Positions 16,475 through 24,423 of a stretch of 33,902 bases of DNA are shown in pieces. The stretch comes from a virus. The notes under the pieces were generated by a model that made no database searches, was not told the origin of the DNA, and worked only from the letters and a program-made list of their open reading frames with translations. The stretch's first letter is position 1, and the number at the start of each line of letters is the position of its first letter. A program made the translations under genes and the position numbers. The DNA lies in the IMG/VR virus record IMGVR_UViG_3300027987_000362, positions 1-33,902 of that record. One strand, 5' to 3'.

Positions 16475-17922
16475 GACGCCCGCTTCTCGAGTTCCAGATA
16501 CGTAATCACCTGCGTCCGAGAGGTCGGCGCGTCGACCGTATCCCACCCGGTCGTCGCGATGTCCGCATCGGCCAGCGGCCCCGAGTTCGCGACTCGCGTA
16601 TGCGTCGTGCTGTCCGAACGCGCCTGCAAGGAGGTCTGCCCCGAGGTGACCACAGGGATCCCGCCCCCCGCATTCGACGCCACTTCAAGCACGAGCGAGC
16701 CAGAGTGAATGGGGTTCACGCCCCCAAGGAAGCTCTCATCATCGCGAGCGATCACCATCCCATGCCCACTTCCTTGCACGTTGTTCGTGACGACCGTGAA
16801 GATCTGAAGATGCGTGATCGTCCCGCCTGTCCGGGTGATTGTCGCGGTCTGAGTCGCGACGCCCGGATCGTCCAGGTGCCAGATGAAGTGAGAAAGAAGA
16901 CCCCCGTCTGCATTCGTGACGCGAGGTGCCCCGAGATCTGTCGCTCCCCAAGTCGCAGCGAAGGATGTGCCGCTGAGGTTCCCCCGAACGACACCCACGA
17001 TCGTGAGCCCCTGATCAGCAGAGCTGACCGCAACGCTTGCGATGCTGACCGAAGCCGGGTTCCCCGTCGCCCCGTTCTGCGCGCTGGACGCGACGGAGGC
17101 CGCGGTTCCTGCGGGGGCCGCGTCCACTTCCGAGAGAAAGGCATTGAAGCCCACTTCGGCCGCGTCCGCGATTTCCAGATACCCGAGCTCCGTCGGGTGA
17201 AGCCCATCGCTCGTGTCGGTCACAGGATCGAACCCTGCGAAGTCGCTGTCCGCGTAGGTGATGATTCCGCTGGTGTTCACGTGATAGTCGATCCAGGGGT
17301 GAGCGAGCACAGCGGCGTTGCAGTCTTCCGCTTCGTTCGAGACGAAGTCGGTTCGAGGGAGCACGTTGTGCAGCACGACGCGCGGGCACTTCCCATAGGT
17401 TATGAGGAAGTAGACGCAAGCGGCGATGCCCAGCGCAGTGTCTTCAGGCGTCTCTCCCGCAACCCACATGTCGTTCGTGCCGAGATCGACGTACCCGATG
17501 CGGTCCGGGTTTGTGGTGAGCGCGTCGAACATTCCCTCTCCACTCATCGAAGCGGGAAGCATGTCGTAGAGAGACCAGTTGCATTGATGGCCGTTGGACC
17601 CGGCGTTCAGAACGTTTCCTCGCCTCCCTGCGTTCGGAACGTCATAAGGAGAAATCCCGTGCTGGATCGAGAGTGACGCTCCGCCCTGAGCGTCGTTCGT
17701 GTGGCTGAACCACCGCTCTATAAAACTGTGGCCCAGCATGATGATGTCTGGGTCATTCCCCATCGCAGAGATGTCCGCTGCGATCTGGACCAAGCGAGCC
17801 TCGTGCGCTGCGCTTACGCGCTCCAGTGGCGTGTTCGGCACCACCGTTCCGGTCAAAGGAGGGGGCGGCCCAGTAGGAGCGGCGGCCGCCATCACGCGAA
17901 CGATTCTTCGGACTCGGTTCAT
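16471..17922 (-). CDS. SGNH/GDSL-type esterase, virion-associated (483 aa)
   Basis: A short basic and Ala/Pro-rich N-terminus (1-28) leads into an SGNH hydrolase. Block I is LGHSF with Ser66 as nucleophile, block II contains Gly108 in NAGSNGHQC, block III is LGTNDMW (Asn150) and block V is SDGLHPTE with Asp239 and His242. His replaces the usual Asp of the GDS motif, a substitution also found in some SGNH relatives. Residues about 255-483 form a beta-sandwich-like domain ending LEKRAS. Such enzymes remove acyl groups from surface polysaccharides. The module from residue 30 onward is a close copy of the C-terminus of the 1337-aa tailspike two genes later, so the two probably share substrate class or trimerise similarly. 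Location in the virion is inferred. Confidence 0.9.
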   Translation of the reverse strand: MNRVRRIVRVMAAAAPTGPPPPLTGTVVPNTPLERVSAAHEARLVQIAADISAMGNDPDIIMLGHSFIERWFSHTNDAQGGASLSIQHGISPYDVPNAGRRGNVLNAGSNGHQCNWSLYDMLPASMSGEGMFDALTTNPDRIGYVDLGTNDMWVAGETPEDTALGIAACVYFLITYGKCPRVVLHNVLPRTDFVSNEAEDCNAAVLAHPWIDYHVNTSGIITYADSDFAGFDPVTDTSDGLHPTELGYLEIADAAEVGFNAFLSEVDAAPAGTAASVASSAQNGATGNPASVSIASVAVSSADQGLTIVGVVRGNLSGTSFAATWGATDLGAPRVTNADGGLLSHFIWHLDDPGVATQTATITRTGGTITHLQIFTVVTNNVQGSGHGMVIARDDESFLGGVNPIHSGSLVLEVASNAGGGIPVVTSGQTSLQARSDSTTHTRVANSGPLADADIATTGWDTVDAPTSRTQVITYLELEKRAS

Positions 17923-17932
17923 GGGGAACCTC

Positions 17933-19000
17933 TCAGAACCCAGCAGTCACATTCCGAGCTGCCCGCTTCTTTCCGTACTCGACGATGCCCGTTGCTGAGT
18001 AGAACTTCGGGGAGGGCCAGTTGCCGTCGTTGTGGGTACCGCCTCGGGCGAGAGTGACGATTGCCCGAGGGTTGGTTCCGCTGAGCGAGGCGTAGCAGCC
18101 TCGGTGGAAGTAGACCGGCATGGGGAGCACCTTGAGGCCGTCCACACTGATCTCACCGCTGAAACCCTCACCGTCGATGATCTCCCCGGCGGTTGAGGAG
18201 GCGTCGTCGGTGTCGTAGAGCTTCAGGGCTTCGCCGGAGGTGCTCGAGAGCATCTGAGCTATGTCAACGCAGCCAGGGCCGACGAAGAGCTGCCGGCTAG
18301 CCGTGACGGGGATCGCGAAGGGGAAGCGATCGAGCACCAAGCCTAATCGGGCATCGTCGGTGACGATGTGGTCGAAGAGGACCGTTCCGGCTGTTGTGGT
18401 CGCATCCTGGCTCAGCACCCCCACAACCCCCTGGGTGATGTCGGCGCTGGTGAACCCGGTCTGCTGCGTGAGGGCAGTACCGTTGAGCCAGCAGTCGAAG
18501 GTCGAGGCAGCGCCGCCTGCGGGGTCGAAGAAGAACTCGACTGTGTGCCAACGGCCAGTGGTGATCGCTGCGAACTGGCTGGCCGCACTGGTGTCCTGGC
18601 CGGTGCCGAGTCTGAGGCCATTGGCCGTGGTGTAGTTGATGTAGATGCCGCACTCGATTACCGGGCCAGCGGAGTGGAAGAGGAGGATGGCGAACTCATC
18701 CCCATTGGCCATGGTCACATCGTCGGAGAGGTAGAGCTGGAAGCGGCCGTAGAGCTCGCCCGTGCCGGCAGTCATGTCCCAAGAGCTCGTCTCAGTTACG
18801 AAGGCGTCCGCGGGGGTGCCGTCGTTCCGGAGGTCGACGCGCATGCAGTAGGAGCCTGAGAACGGAGCTAGGGCCGGTCGGAGCTTCGCCAGGGTCGAGA
18901 AGTGAGGGAAGTCCAACCGGCTCTCGGTGTCCGTCTCTGAGTCGAAGTGCCCAAGAGTACCCACGTCGAAGTGGTTCTCGCTGACGAACGGAAAGGCCAT
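17933..19000 (-). CDS. LamG/concanavalin-like jelly-roll virion protein (355 aa)
   Basis: The first 240 residues have the typical jelly-roll lectin pattern: a strand with LYGRFQLYLSDDV, then EFAILLFHSAG, then GRWHTVEFFFDP followed by STFDCWLNGTAL (the W-H-x-V-E and F-x-x-W-x-N-G-x strands), and VLFDHIVTDD. The C-terminal 100 residues are a separate beta region with cysteines and basic residues. Such domains bind carbohydrate or serve as virion surface decorations. It begins 14 nt after a related-looking protein. Carbohydrate binding is inferred from the fold pattern. Confidence 0.75.
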   Translation of the reverse strand: MAFPFVSENHFDVGTLGHFDSETDTESRLDFPHFSTLAKLRPALAPFSGSYCMRVDLRNDGTPADAFVTETSSWDMTAGTGELYGRFQLYLSDDVTMANGDEFAILLFHSAGPVIECGIYINYTTANGLRLGTGQDTSAASQFAAITTGRWHTVEFFFDPAGGAASTFDCWLNGTALTQQTGFTSADITQGVVGVLSQDATTTAGTVLFDHIVTDDARLGLVLDRFPFAIPVTASRQLFVGPGCVDIAQMLSSTSGEALKLYDTDDASSTAGEIIDGEGFSGEISVDGLKVLPMPVYFHRGCYASLSGTNPRAIVTLARGGTHNDGNWPSPKFYSATGIVEYGKKRAARNVTAGF

Positions 19001-19014
19001 CGCTCAGCTCTCCC

Positions 19015-19944
19015 TTAGCCCAGCTCGTACTTGGCCGCGAGCTGCACCTTGGCGATCAGGAGGTTCTTGGCGACCGCCTCCCCGGTGATGAAGGCGATCG
19101 AGGGGCACATGACGGCGCCGGGCACGTCGCTGTTGGTCGACAGGTCGATGGAGCCCACGTAGGTGCTGCTCGGGTGCTGGCTACCCGTCGGCTTGCGGTG
19201 GTAGTCGATGAAGGCGTGCACGACGCCAGTGCCGGCAGTGCGGTTCAGGTTGCGGGCCTGGAAGGTGAAAGTCACCCACTTGTTGATGAGGTTGTGGTTG
19301 GAGCTGTTCAGGTTGATGAGGCTGGCCGTTGTGGAGGCGCCGGTGTCGGGGGCGCCGCTCGTGGCGTCGGCGACGAGCTGGACCGCTCCGGTGCCGTCGG
19401 CCTTGGCGAAGCCGATGTAGTCGTCGACGGCCGTGAGGATCGAGGTGTCGACGGCGGAGAAGCCCATGAACCAGCGGCTCTGCTCGACGGTGTCGTCGTC
19501 GTTGTTGGCGTCGGTGAACTTGACCGTCGCCGAGAACATCATGTCCTCGCACAGCGAGGTGTCGAACATGGTGCGGGTGCCTACGCTGGCCTGCATCTGA
19601 CCGCCGTCAGCGGCCGTAGCGCCCGTAGCGAGCTGGAGGTAGGCCGGGAAGGTGTTCCGCACGATGGTGATCGTGGAGGCGTTGAACTGGGTGTGCTGCC
19701 AGTCGGTGCCGGCAGCGGTCTCGGTCGGGGCCGCCGGGTTGTCGACCCACTCCTCCTCGAGGCTGGGCTTGGAGAAGTCGTAGGTGACGTGAAGCCAGCG
19801 GTCGAAGAGCTCCACCGCCGGGGGGCAGCCGCCAAAGCGCTTTGGGGTGGTGCCGGAGACAATACGGCCGGCGCCGCTCGTGTCGGTACCGCGGACAACC
19901 TCGGGCAAGTCCTGGAAGCGGCAGTAGTCGCCATTCTCGAACAT
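19015..19944 (-). CDS. Beta-sandwich virion surface protein, possibly lectin-like (309 aa)
   Basis: Residues about 50-280 look like a second jelly-roll: FDRWLHVTYDF, a long Thr/Ala strand region, SLCEDMMFSATVKFTD, QSRWFMGFSAVD and NKWVTFTFQARN. The order and spacing of strands resemble the neighbouring LamG-like protein, although sequence similarity is low by eye. The ATG has a strong GAGGAGG upstream, indicating high expression, as expected for a structural protein. Its likely role is a decoration or receptor-contact protein on the virion; this is an inference. Confidence 0.7.
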   Translation of the reverse strand: MFENGDYCRFQDLPEVVRGTDTSGAGRIVSGTTPKRFGGCPPAVELFDRWLHVTYDFSKPSLEEEWVDNPAAPTETAAGTDWQHTQFNASTITIVRNTFPAYLQLATGATAADGGQMQASVGTRTMFDTSLCEDMMFSATVKFTDANNDDDTVEQSRWFMGFSAVDTSILTAVDDYIGFAKADGTGAVQLVADATSGAPDTGASTTASLINLNSSNHNLINKWVTFTFQARNLNRTAGTGVVHAFIDYHRKPTGSQHPSSTYVGSIDLSTNSDVPGAVMCPSIAFITGEAVAKNLLIAKVQLAAKYELG

Positions 19945-20008
19945 GGGCCAAACCCTCCTCGGTTAGCGGGTGGGCCAGTCCCGCAGGCCACTCGGCCCAT
20001 TCGGTCGG

Positions 20009-21040
20009 TTAGTCCTGAAGCGCGAACTGCACCATGCACCAGTAGTCCTGGGTGCTCAGATCTTCAGTGGTGACTGCGGAGACCGCTACAGTCGCACCCG
20101 CTGCGATGTCGGTCGTGGTCGGGGTCGCAGCGAAGCAGCCCGTCGTGGCCGTTGCGATCGTGCAGGTGACGTCGGGGGTTGTGGCCCCTGCGGCCGTGCG
20201 CACATGCAAGGTAACGCCGTTGGAGCCCGAACCCGTGACCTGGCAGTACATGCCGACCACCTTGGCTGCCACGTCGGCGAACATCACCTCATCGGCAGTG
20301 GCCTCTGTGGTGTTGTCTTCAGCAGCGCAGCCAGTCCCCGCGAGGGTGTAGTCGAGATCGTTGGCGGTGAGGCCGCCTGCGTAGAAGGGGCCGCTCGCGT
20401 AGCCCGTGACAGGGCTGGTGTAGTTGGTCGTGTTGTTGGGCAGGTCGCCGCAGAAGATCCCCCAGACGAGCATGTTGGCGCCCACTTCGTCAGGGCCGAT
20501 GGTGGAGTTGGGGAGGATGACTTCGTCGTCGCCGGTGCTGTCTGTGACGACGGTGACGGATGTGGTGTCACCACTACCTACCTGAACTGCTGCGGCTCCA
20601 CCGCTGTCGTAGATGCAGAGGGCATCGGTGTCGTCGTCGGCACAGGTGAAGCTGACTGAGCCTGAGTCGGCCCGGGTGATCGTGATGGCGTTGTCGTTGG
20701 TGGCTGCGTCGAGGACCGTGGCGTTGCCATCGCTATCGAAGGTGAAAGTGTCCGCGGTGGTAGAAGCGATGCTGGTGAAGGCTCCCGCGGCGTCATCCGC
20801 CATGTGGATCCAGCTTGAGCCGTTGTAGAGCATCATGACGGCGTTGGCGCCGCTACCGGCGGTGCAGTTGGTACTCGAGTTGCAGTCAGTCACCCAGCAG
20901 GTGTTGCCCGTTTCGGTGCCGCAGTTGGTCGAGGCGGTCGCGAAGGTGGCTGTCGGGACTCGGTTGTAGGTCGCTGCGTAGGCTACGGAGCAGCCAGCAG
21001 CGAGCAGGCCGAGCCAGAGCCAGATTCGATTGCGGGTCAC
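20009..21040 (-). CDS. Cysteine-rich secreted or lipoprotein-like virion-operon protein (343 aa)
   Basis: The start is GTG and overlaps the stop of the lysine-rich microgene (GTGA). The N-terminus MTRNRIWLWLGLLAAGCSVA is a signal peptide. AAGC at residues 14-17 could be a lipobox, and AYA at 20-22 a signal peptidase I site; the sequence does not decide between them. The mature part is rich in Thr, Ala, Asp and Gly with many cysteines, including a cluster near residues 38-60, suggesting disulfides formed in the periplasm. No enzyme motif is visible. It sits directly after the capsid genes, an odd place for an exported protein. It could be a virion decoration routed outside the cell or an envelope protein blocking superinfection. 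Confidence 0.75.
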   Translation of the reverse strand: MTRNRIWLWLGLLAAGCSVAYAATYNRVPTATFATASTNCGTETGNTCWVTDCNSSTNCTAGSGANAVMMLYNGSSWIHMADDAAGAFTSIASTTADTFTFDSDGNATVLDAATNDNAITITRADSGSVSFTCADDDTDALCIYDSGGAAAVQVGSGDTTSVTVVTDSTGDDEVILPNSTIGPDEVGANMLVWGIFCGDLPNNTTNYTSPVTGYASGPFYAGGLTANDLDYTLAGTGCAAEDNTTEATADEVMFADVAAKVVGMYCQVTGSGSNGVTLHVRTAAGATTPDVTCTIATATTGCFAATPTTTDIAAGATVAVSAVTTEDLSTQDYWCMVQFALQD

Positions 21041-21201
21041 TTCTTCTTGCCTCCCTTCGAACTCGGCCCTTTGCGGACCTTGACCTGGCCGCTGTGGAGT
21101 TCGCTCTTGAGCTTCTGCTGCTGAGCTGCGCTAAGCGGGGAGCCCTTGCTCAGCAGGTAGCCCACCTGCTTCTTGGACTTGGTGTGCTGCCCCTTCGGCA
21201 T
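21037..21201 (-). CDS. Lysine-rich microprotein (54 aa)
   Basis: Reading the gap after the capsid gene gives MPKGQHTKSKKQVGYLLSKG, then SPLSAAQQQKLKSELHSGQV, ending SSKGGKKK. It is strongly basic, with a central helix-turn-helix-like Ala/Gln/Lys stretch. It starts 3 nt after the capsid stop and overlaps the next GTG by 4 nt, so it belongs to the operon. Small basic phage proteins here may bind nucleic acid or help head assembly; no family is firmly recognised. Confidence 0.7.
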   Translation of the reverse strand: MPKGQHTKSKKQVGYLLSKGSPLSAAQQQKLKSELHSGQVKVRKGPSSKGGKKK

Positions 21202-21204
21202 GGC

Positions 21205-22143
21205 TCAGACCTGCGACCCGACGATGCCGAGACCGAGCGGGCTGGTGTGCTGCACGTTGCCGCGGTAGATCTGGCGGAACTTGCGGTTGCCCGTGTCGGC
21301 GTCGATCGAGCGGCTCATTGTGGGGCGCATGCGGCTCAGGTAGGTGAGGCCGTTCGAACCGGGGGCCGCCATGATGGACCAGTCATTCGTGTCGATGTCG
21401 TTCAGGTAGGGGCTTGAGACCGGCGTCATGCCGTACTTGGTCAGCGTGCTGGCGTCGTTCAGGTTGCCGCCCGGCCGGCCCGTTGTGTTGAGCAGCGTCC
21501 ATGCGACGTGCATCAGGCTCGAGGGGGTGACGAGGAAGCGGAACTGGAGCGACTTGCCGACCTGGTGACCTTCCTCGGAGAGCTGCGTCTCGCCGATGAT
21601 GAGAGCCGCCTCGAGCGAGTCGACGTCGAGCGGGGCGCCCGGGCTGAGCTCGTTGCTCTGGGTCGTGATCGAGGCCGTCGGGGGCTTGAGCAGCGTGTGG
21701 GCCGTGTTGACGATCGAGAGACCGTCGAGGCCCAGGCCGGTCGAGGAGCCGCTGAACATGTCGCCGATCATGCCCCAGCAGAGGCGCTCTTCGTGGTCGA
21801 TCTGCGAGCGCGTGAGGCCCTCGACCTGTCGGTTCAGGACGTCGAACTGAGCGTCCATCTGAGCTTCCATGGTCATCTGAACGCCAAGGGCGAAGGTCGA
21901 GATGGTCGTCCGGGTGACCTGGCCCTGCACCGGGATGTCGTACTGAACCGGTGTTCCTTCGTTCTTGGTGAGGAAGCGGCCGACACTGCTGAAGCGGAGG
22001 TTCTCCACGAACGCCTGCGTGACCGTCTTGGTCCGGAAGAGCTGGGTGTAGCTCTTCGGGTTCTGACGGTGCGTCATGAAGAAGATCTCGTAGGGCTTGG
22101 TGTCGACAATGTTCGGGCCTTGCCCTGAAGTGAAGATGGCCAT
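21205..22143 (-). CDS. Major capsid protein (HK97-fold)
   Basis: This 312-aa protein follows portal, scaffold-like and decoration-like genes, the canonical capsid position. Its sequence shows features of HK97-type capsids: an extended N-terminal arm; a long spine helix region around QMTMEAQMDAQFDVLNRQVEG and the following charged helix; an E-loop-like beta region; a conserved-looking core strand LQFRFLVTPSSLMHVAWTLL; and a C-terminal domain with SRSIDADTGNRKFRQIYRGN. AAGGAG lies about 9 nt before the ATG, suiting high expression. No protease is visible, so assembly probably relies on the separate scaffold-like protein. Confidence is high by context. Confidence 0.85.
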   Translation of the reverse strand: MAIFTSGQGPNIVDTKPYEIFFMTHRQNPKSYTQLFRTKTVTQAFVENLRFSSVGRFLTKNEGTPVQYDIPVQGQVTRTTISTFALGVQMTMEAQMDAQFDVLNRQVEGLTRSQIDHEERLCWGMIGDMFSGSSTGLGLDGLSIVNTAHTLLKPPTASITTQSNELSPGAPLDVDSLEAALIIGETQLSEEGHQVGKSLQFRFLVTPSSLMHVAWTLLNTTGRPGGNLNDASTLTKYGMTPVSSPYLNDIDTNDWSIMAAPGSNGLTYLSRMRPTMSRSIDADTGNRKFRQIYRGNVQHTSPLGLGIVGSQV

Positions 22144-22156
22144 TGTTGGAGGCTCC

Positions 22157-22747
22157 TTACGAAGGCGTCACGGTGAACTGGTTCTCGACCACGATGGCTC
22201 TGACCTGAGTGCCAGTGCCGCCCGAGAACACGATGTTCTGTCCATTGTCGTCGAGGACTTCGACGATCTGGAGCATCTCTCGAGCTGCCGTCACGCCTGT
22301 GTCGATGGAGTAGTTGCCGGAACCGTCGAGGGTGAAGCCAGCAGTCTCGCCAATGGCGTTGGCCTGCGTTGGGGTTGCTGCCGTGCCAGCTCCGTCCGTC
22401 GCGAAGTTGCGGCACTTGATCGAGGCACCAGGCATGCAGACTGCCACGGCGACCATGTCGCTGGTCGTTGGGGTGAAGCCGTCCCCAGTGATTTGATACT
22501 GGCCGATCCGGCGGACGAAGGAGCCAACAGGGTCGCTCGACCGGGCGGTGTCACCTGAGGTAATTGCGACGCCGAGAAAGGTGACCACAGTCGGGTCGTC
22601 ACCGCTCTCCTGCACCTCGCCGTCGCTGTTGAGGTAGACCGGCTCACCGGGAGCAAAGGACTCGCTCGCGTTGAGAGGAAAGTACTCGACCCGAATGTAG
22701 GGTCCGTAGTCGTCAGGATCCGGAAGGATCAGATCACCCTTCGCCAC
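22157..22747 (-). CDS. Capsid decoration / head-fibre-like protein (196 aa)
   Basis: The protein is beta-rich. Its N-terminal part contains FAPGEPVYLNSDGEVQESGD, then FLGVAITSGDTA. This 'F-x-x-G-x-x-V-Y-L-x-x-D-G' and 'GVA' pattern is common in small phage head decoration proteins encoded next to the capsid gene. It lies immediately upstream of the major capsid gene (13-nt gap) and overlaps the preceding gene by 14 nt. It probably binds the capsid exterior and stabilises it. The family is not confirmed. Confidence 0.7.
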   Translation of the reverse strand: MAKGDLILPDPDDYGPYIRVEYFPLNASESFAPGEPVYLNSDGEVQESGDDPTVVTFLGVAITSGDTARSSDPVGSFVRRIGQYQITGDGFTPTTSDMVAVAVCMPGASIKCRNFATDGAGTAATPTQANAIGETAGFTLDGSGNYSIDTGVTAAREMLQIVEVLDDNGQNIVFSGGTGTQVRAIVVENQFTVTPS

Positions 22748-23255
22748 GATTCACCTCCTGGATTTGGTAGCCGTTGTCCCCGTGATCGGGGTCCTTGAAG
22801 AAAACATTGCCGCCCTGCGGGACGTAGCCCGGCTTGCGACCTCGGAGCGTCTGAGCCTCGACGGGGTTGCGCTCGAGGATCGTGGTTGTGGGGAGGTCCA
22901 TCTCCGCTCGGCGGGCCTCGGCCTTCTGGCGGCGGAACCGGGCGTACTCCTCGGAGGGGATCCGCATGAGGTACTTGCCTTCGAGCACCATCTCGCCGTT
23001 CGTGTCGGGCTGACCAGAACGGGGGTTGAGCTGACCCCAGCCGACGAAGCGCTCCTTCGAGCCGTCGCAGCGCTCGTAGCCGCGAATCTGGAGGGAGCGC
23101 ACGTTGTGGTCGGTGGCGATCGTGTAGTGCCAGCCGGGCTGTCGGCCGATGATGTTCCAGATCTCGCCCTTGCCCTTCCAGTTGCCCCAGGGCTTTGCGC
23201 CCATCGCGTTGGGGTCCATGGGCTTCGCCCACTCACGCTTCGCTCCGGGGTTCAT
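22734..23255 (-). CDS. Hypothetical head-region protein (173 aa)
   Basis: A basic, aromatic-rich protein: WGNWKGKGEIWNII, then PGWHYTIATDHNVRSLQIRG, a central beta segment, and a charged helix RIPSEEYARFRRQKAEARR. The ATG overlaps the scaffold-like stop by 4 nt (ATGA). It lies between scaffold-like and decoration-like genes, suggesting a head-assembly or capsid-associated role. I recognise no family. Residues 115-135 could be a nucleic acid or protein-binding helix. Confidence 0.7.
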   Translation of the reverse strand: MNPGAKREWAKPMDPNAMGAKPWGNWKGKGEIWNIIGRQPGWHYTIATDHNVRSLQIRGYERCDGSKERFVGWGQLNPRSGQPDTNGEMVLEGKYLMRIPSEEYARFRRQKAEARRAEMDLPTTTILERNPVEAQTLRGRKPGYVPQGGNVFFKDPDHGDNGYQIQEVNRGEG

Positions 23256-24139
23256 GACTGCGACTCCTCAGCGGCGGGGAAGAACTTGTCGAGCTCGTCG
23301 ATGCTCGCGCTCAGCATGGGCTTGCCGGCGCTGGTCTGGGCCAGAGCGCCCATCATCTTCGAGGCGCCCTCTCGGTCGAACGGCTCTCCGTTGACCAGTT
23401 CGTAGCGCTGCATCCACTGCTCGTCTTCGGCGTCGAATTGCACTTTGCCCTCTTTCATGGATATAGGAACTCCGCCGCCAAGCATGAAGGGATACTGGGC
23501 CTGTTCGGCCTCTTTCTTGCTTGCAGCTTCCTTCGCTGCTGCGTCAGCCTCGGCTTTGTGGGCGACGAGGTCGTCGATGCGCTCGCCGGCTACGAGGTTG
23601 ACGACGTTGGCGAAGTGGGTTCGGTTGGCTCGGAGGCCGGGCTGCCCCTCGAACTTGGCGTCAACCCCCTCCTTGAAGATCTTGTCGTAGGCGCCTTCGC
23701 CGTACTTGGTGTCTACCTGCTGGCGGAAGTGGGCCTCGTTTTGGGGGATCGCCTCGGTGGCCTGGAGAGTGGCGAACTGGACGAGCTGGTCCAGCTTCTC
23801 CTTCATCTGGCCGAACTCGCCTGGGTCCATCTGCTGACCCTGGAGGAGGCCCTTGAGGGGTTCGATGTCGCCGGCTAGGAGGGCGTTCACGGCATCGGCT
23901 GCGCTCGCTTGGGGCTTCGGCTGGGGGGTGGGCTTGGGGGCGGGAGCCGGGGTCGGCTCGGAGCGGGGCTGCCGGCTCTCCTTGATGCTGTGCTCGACGC
24001 GAGCGAGCACGTCGACCACCTGGCCCATGATGTTGGTGAATTCCTCGCGGCCCAGGCCGTCGGTGGCCTTCGGAGCGGGGTCACCGCCTTCCTGCTGCTG
24101 CTGAGCTAGCTGCTTGTAGAATCGCGCTTGGGTAGCCAT
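23252..24139 (-). CDS. Scaffolding-like protein (295 aa)
   Basis: The arrangement is typical of capsid scaffolds: a helical N-terminus (about 1-60), a Pro-rich linker of AP/KP repeats (about 62-78), then a long charged helical body (about 80-225) rich in Ala, Lys, Glu and Gln, and a short C-terminal domain with basic and acidic segments. There are no cysteines or enzyme motifs. It is encoded between portal and capsid, where scaffolds usually sit. A GCAGGAG lies 8 nt before the ATG; the start overlaps the preceding small gene by 34 nt. Confidence 0.75.
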   Translation of the reverse strand: MATQARFYKQLAQQQQEGGDPAPKATDGLGREEFTNIMGQVVDVLARVEHSIKESRQPRSEPTPAPAPKPTPQPKPQASAADAVNALLAGDIEPLKGLLQGQQMDPGEFGQMKEKLDQLVQFATLQATEAIPQNEAHFRQQVDTKYGEGAYDKIFKEGVDAKFEGQPGLRANRTHFANVVNLVAGERIDDLVAHKAEADAAAKEAASKKEAEQAQYPFMLGGGVPISMKEGKVQFDAEDEQWMQRYELVNGEPFDREGASKMMGALAQTSAGKPMLSASIDELDKFFPAAEESQS

Positions 24140-24423
24140 GCCATGTACTCCTGCGGTTTTTGGGTTTTGGTCAGGTCAATGCTGAGCTCTGCTTGGGCTT
24201 GGTGGGGGACCGTGCCGGTGAGGAGCCAGCAGCAGAGCTCGTACTGGCCTTTGATTCGGTCCTGGGTCCGTTGGTCGTCTTCGGTGATGTGTTTGACTTG
24301 GAGCCTAGAGGCCAACTCCGTTAGGCACTGCTGGAATTCCTGCTGCCGGGTTAGCCGCTGAAAGGCTTGCCAGTGCGCTGGTAGCTGTCTCTCCCATTCG
24401 GTCGATGGACTGTTTGGTGGCAT
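24106..24423 (-). CDS. Small hypothetical gene overlapping the portal 3' end (105 aa)
   Basis: The ATG (24423) lies 119 nt inside the portal gene in another frame and has AAGGGA about 7 nt upstream. No better start exists nearer the portal stop. The product is helical: WERQLPAHWQAFQRLTRQQE, followed by a charged helix and then QYELCCWLLTG. It ends within the scaffold-like gene. Both frames of the overlap look like normal protein. It is probably a minor head-assembly protein. The long overlap is unusual for this operon; an alternative is translation initiated later at a non-standard codon. Confidence 0.6.
   Translation of the reverse strand: MPPNSPSTEWERQLPAHWQAFQRLTRQQEFQQCLTELASRLQVKHITEDDQRTQDRIKGQYELCCWLLTGTVPHQAQAELSIDLTKTQKPQEYMAWLPKRDSTSS

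Noticed and set aside
16600-17676. Plus-strand ORF opposite the SGNH esterase
   Set aside because: The opposite strand carries all SGNH motifs; this frame is Arg-rich and unmotivated.
19174-20073. Plus-strand ORF of 299 codons
   Set aside because: Val/Gly/Glu-rich shadow of the beta-sandwich protein, crossing the gap to the next gene.
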